A DNA stretch of 64,000 nt from Metamycoplasma hyosynoviae. GTDB lineage: Bacteria > Bacillota_I > Bacilli_A > Mycoplasmatales > Metamycoplasmataceae. This document shows, piece by piece, positions 62,966 through 64,000 of this stretch. Made by a program: the position numbers and the translations under genes. Numbering within the stretch: the first letter of the stretch is position 1; every line of letters starts with the position of its first letter. Below the pieces are notes generated by a model. The model was not told the origin of the DNA, searched no databases, and worked only from the letters and a program-made list of their open reading frames with translations. The stretch is taken from contig NZ_SOCH01000003.1 in NCBI RefSeq assembly GCF_004365165.1, forward strand, positions 62,001 to 126,000, in the 5' to 3' direction.

Positions 62966-64000
62966 TCATTTAATGAATTTTAAGAGAAAATCACTAACCC
63001 CAATAATGGTAAAACCATTATTGTCTGTTGTTTCTTCAAGTGTTTTATTAATTACTAATATTTTTTGAATATGATCTTTATGAGCTAGAAATGGTTTTAA
63101 TTCTCTTGCTTTTATTTCCGGGTTTGAAATATCATTACTTACTTGAATGTAATATTTTTTAGGGCATTTTGTTGCAATAAAATCAATTTCATAAATTTTA
63201 CTAATGCTTTTACCTGCTTCATTTTTTTCTTTTTTTCCAAAAGCACCTATATTAACTGTATAGCCATTATATATTAATTCATTGTAAATTAGATTTTCAA
63301 GCATTTGACCTTCATTTTCATATGCGAAATTAAGTCTCGCATTTCTTAACCCATTATCAACAAAATAATATTTTCTAAGTGCTCCTATTTCTCTTTTGCC
63401 TTTAATATCATATCTGCTAGCTTCTTTTAGAATAAAAGAATCAATAAAAAAATCAATGTATTTTTTTACAGTGTCTTTATCAATTTTTTCTTTTGTAATG
63501 CTTTTATAAGTGTTAACAATTTTTTCTGAATTAAATAGATTGCCTGTTCATTCGCTAATAATATTGCAAAGTGAATCTAATAATTCTGTTTTTGTAAGAT
63601 TATTATGCTCTAATATATCTTTGAAATATGTTGTTTCAAATAAGTTTTTTAAATATTCTTTTTTTTCATTTGTATTTTTTAGTACTGCTAATGGCATTCC
63701 ACCATATTGCATATATTCAAAAACAGTATCTGAAGAAGAATTTTTTTTGAAATTGCAAAATTCTTCAAATGATAAAGGACCCAAGGTAATATTAATTGCT
63801 TTATCTCTAAATTCTGTGATGATATCAGATGATAACATTTTTGAATTAGAACCAGTAACATATAAATCAATATATTTTTCTCTTGAGAGTCCTAAAACTA
63901 CTTCAACAAATGAAATAATGTTCTTATTATCTTTTTTTGCAATTATATATTCGCCTTTAGTGTATATGGGGTTAACAATTGGATCAACAAGTTGAATTTC
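62966..64000 (-). CDS. AAA ATPase with DUF4143-type end, 5' part outside window
   Basis: 345 codons are visible up to TAA 62966-62968. The frame is open at the window edge and includes TGA(Trp) codons. The text SREKYIDLYVTGSNSKMLS, LGPLSFEEFC and QYGGMPLAVLK marks the AAA_14 / DUF4143 family, and YFVDNGLRNARL and EIDFIATKCPKKYYIQVS the nuclease-like C-terminal part. Walker A is outside. Function of these families is mostly unknown; they are frequent in mobile or variable parts of mycoplasma genomes. Confidence 0.85.

Noticed and set aside
1-64000. CRISPR arrays, insertion sequences, rRNA genes
   Set aside because: I saw no regularly spaced repeats, no transposase motif and no rRNA sequence anywhere in the window.
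62966-64000. AAA ATPase gene as a toxin-antitoxin or defence gene
   Set aside because: The family is widespread with unknown function; no partner gene is visible and the N-terminus is outside the window.

Overview
The window reads as AT-rich mollicute DNA. Almost every long gene is open only if TGA is read as tryptophan (genetic code 4). tRNA-Trp(CCA), lipoproteins, EF-Tu, Lon behind a CIRCE-type operator and a BMP-type nucleoside transporter fit a Mycoplasma of the hominis/synoviae/bovis type (Mycoplasmopsis or Metamycoplasma). The species is not assigned. All coordinates given join the pieces across TGA codons.

1-11.8 kb is a phage-like block on the minus strand. In transcription order it encodes a 96-aa unknown, a DnaB-type helicase core, a zinc-finger protein, large terminase, portal, a 692-aa virion-type protein, a scaffold-like coiled coil, a probable major capsid protein, a 440-aa unknown, a fibre-like protein with a possible carbohydrate-binding end, a 46-aa holin-like protein and a membrane-anchored coiled-coil protein. 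No integrase, tape measure or lysin is visible. The right edge (11.84-12.24 kb) is a repeat-rich control region beside host tag. A truncated plus-strand gene lies at the left edge.

12.2-24.4 kb (plus) holds tag and folD, then three surface-protein genes behind a 14-T tract, ending in a 2453-aa SGNH-hydrolase lipoprotein. 24.5-29.3 kb (minus) is glyS-dnaG-rpoD. 29.5-33.4 kb (minus) is a second surface operon (267-aa tail-anchored protein, 1037-aa LRR protein) behind a 23-T tract. 33.7-38.9 kb (minus) carries tuf, an ABC-2 exporter, a diadenylate cyclase and a small membrane protein.

39-44.5 kb holds pgk, a 187-bp imperfect palindrome, a DUF2188 gene with asnA, a structured leader ending in a terminator just before metK (candidate SAM-sensing RNA), metK, and a convergent adenine-type DNA methyltransferase. 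44.8-50.6 kb is a BMP nucleoside-type ABC transporter whose first permease gene has an in-frame TAA. 50.8-55.7 kb is apt, pepF and lon. 55.7-62.2 kb (minus) is dnaX-ybaB-recR-tmk-holB-rsmI-tRNA-His-ychF-tRNA-Trp. The window ends with a NUDIX gene (plus) and a truncated AAA ATPase gene (minus).

The items most worth following up are the metK leader, the paired poly-T promoters, the phage block with its control region, the nonsense codon in the transporter permease, and the pgk-downstream palindrome.
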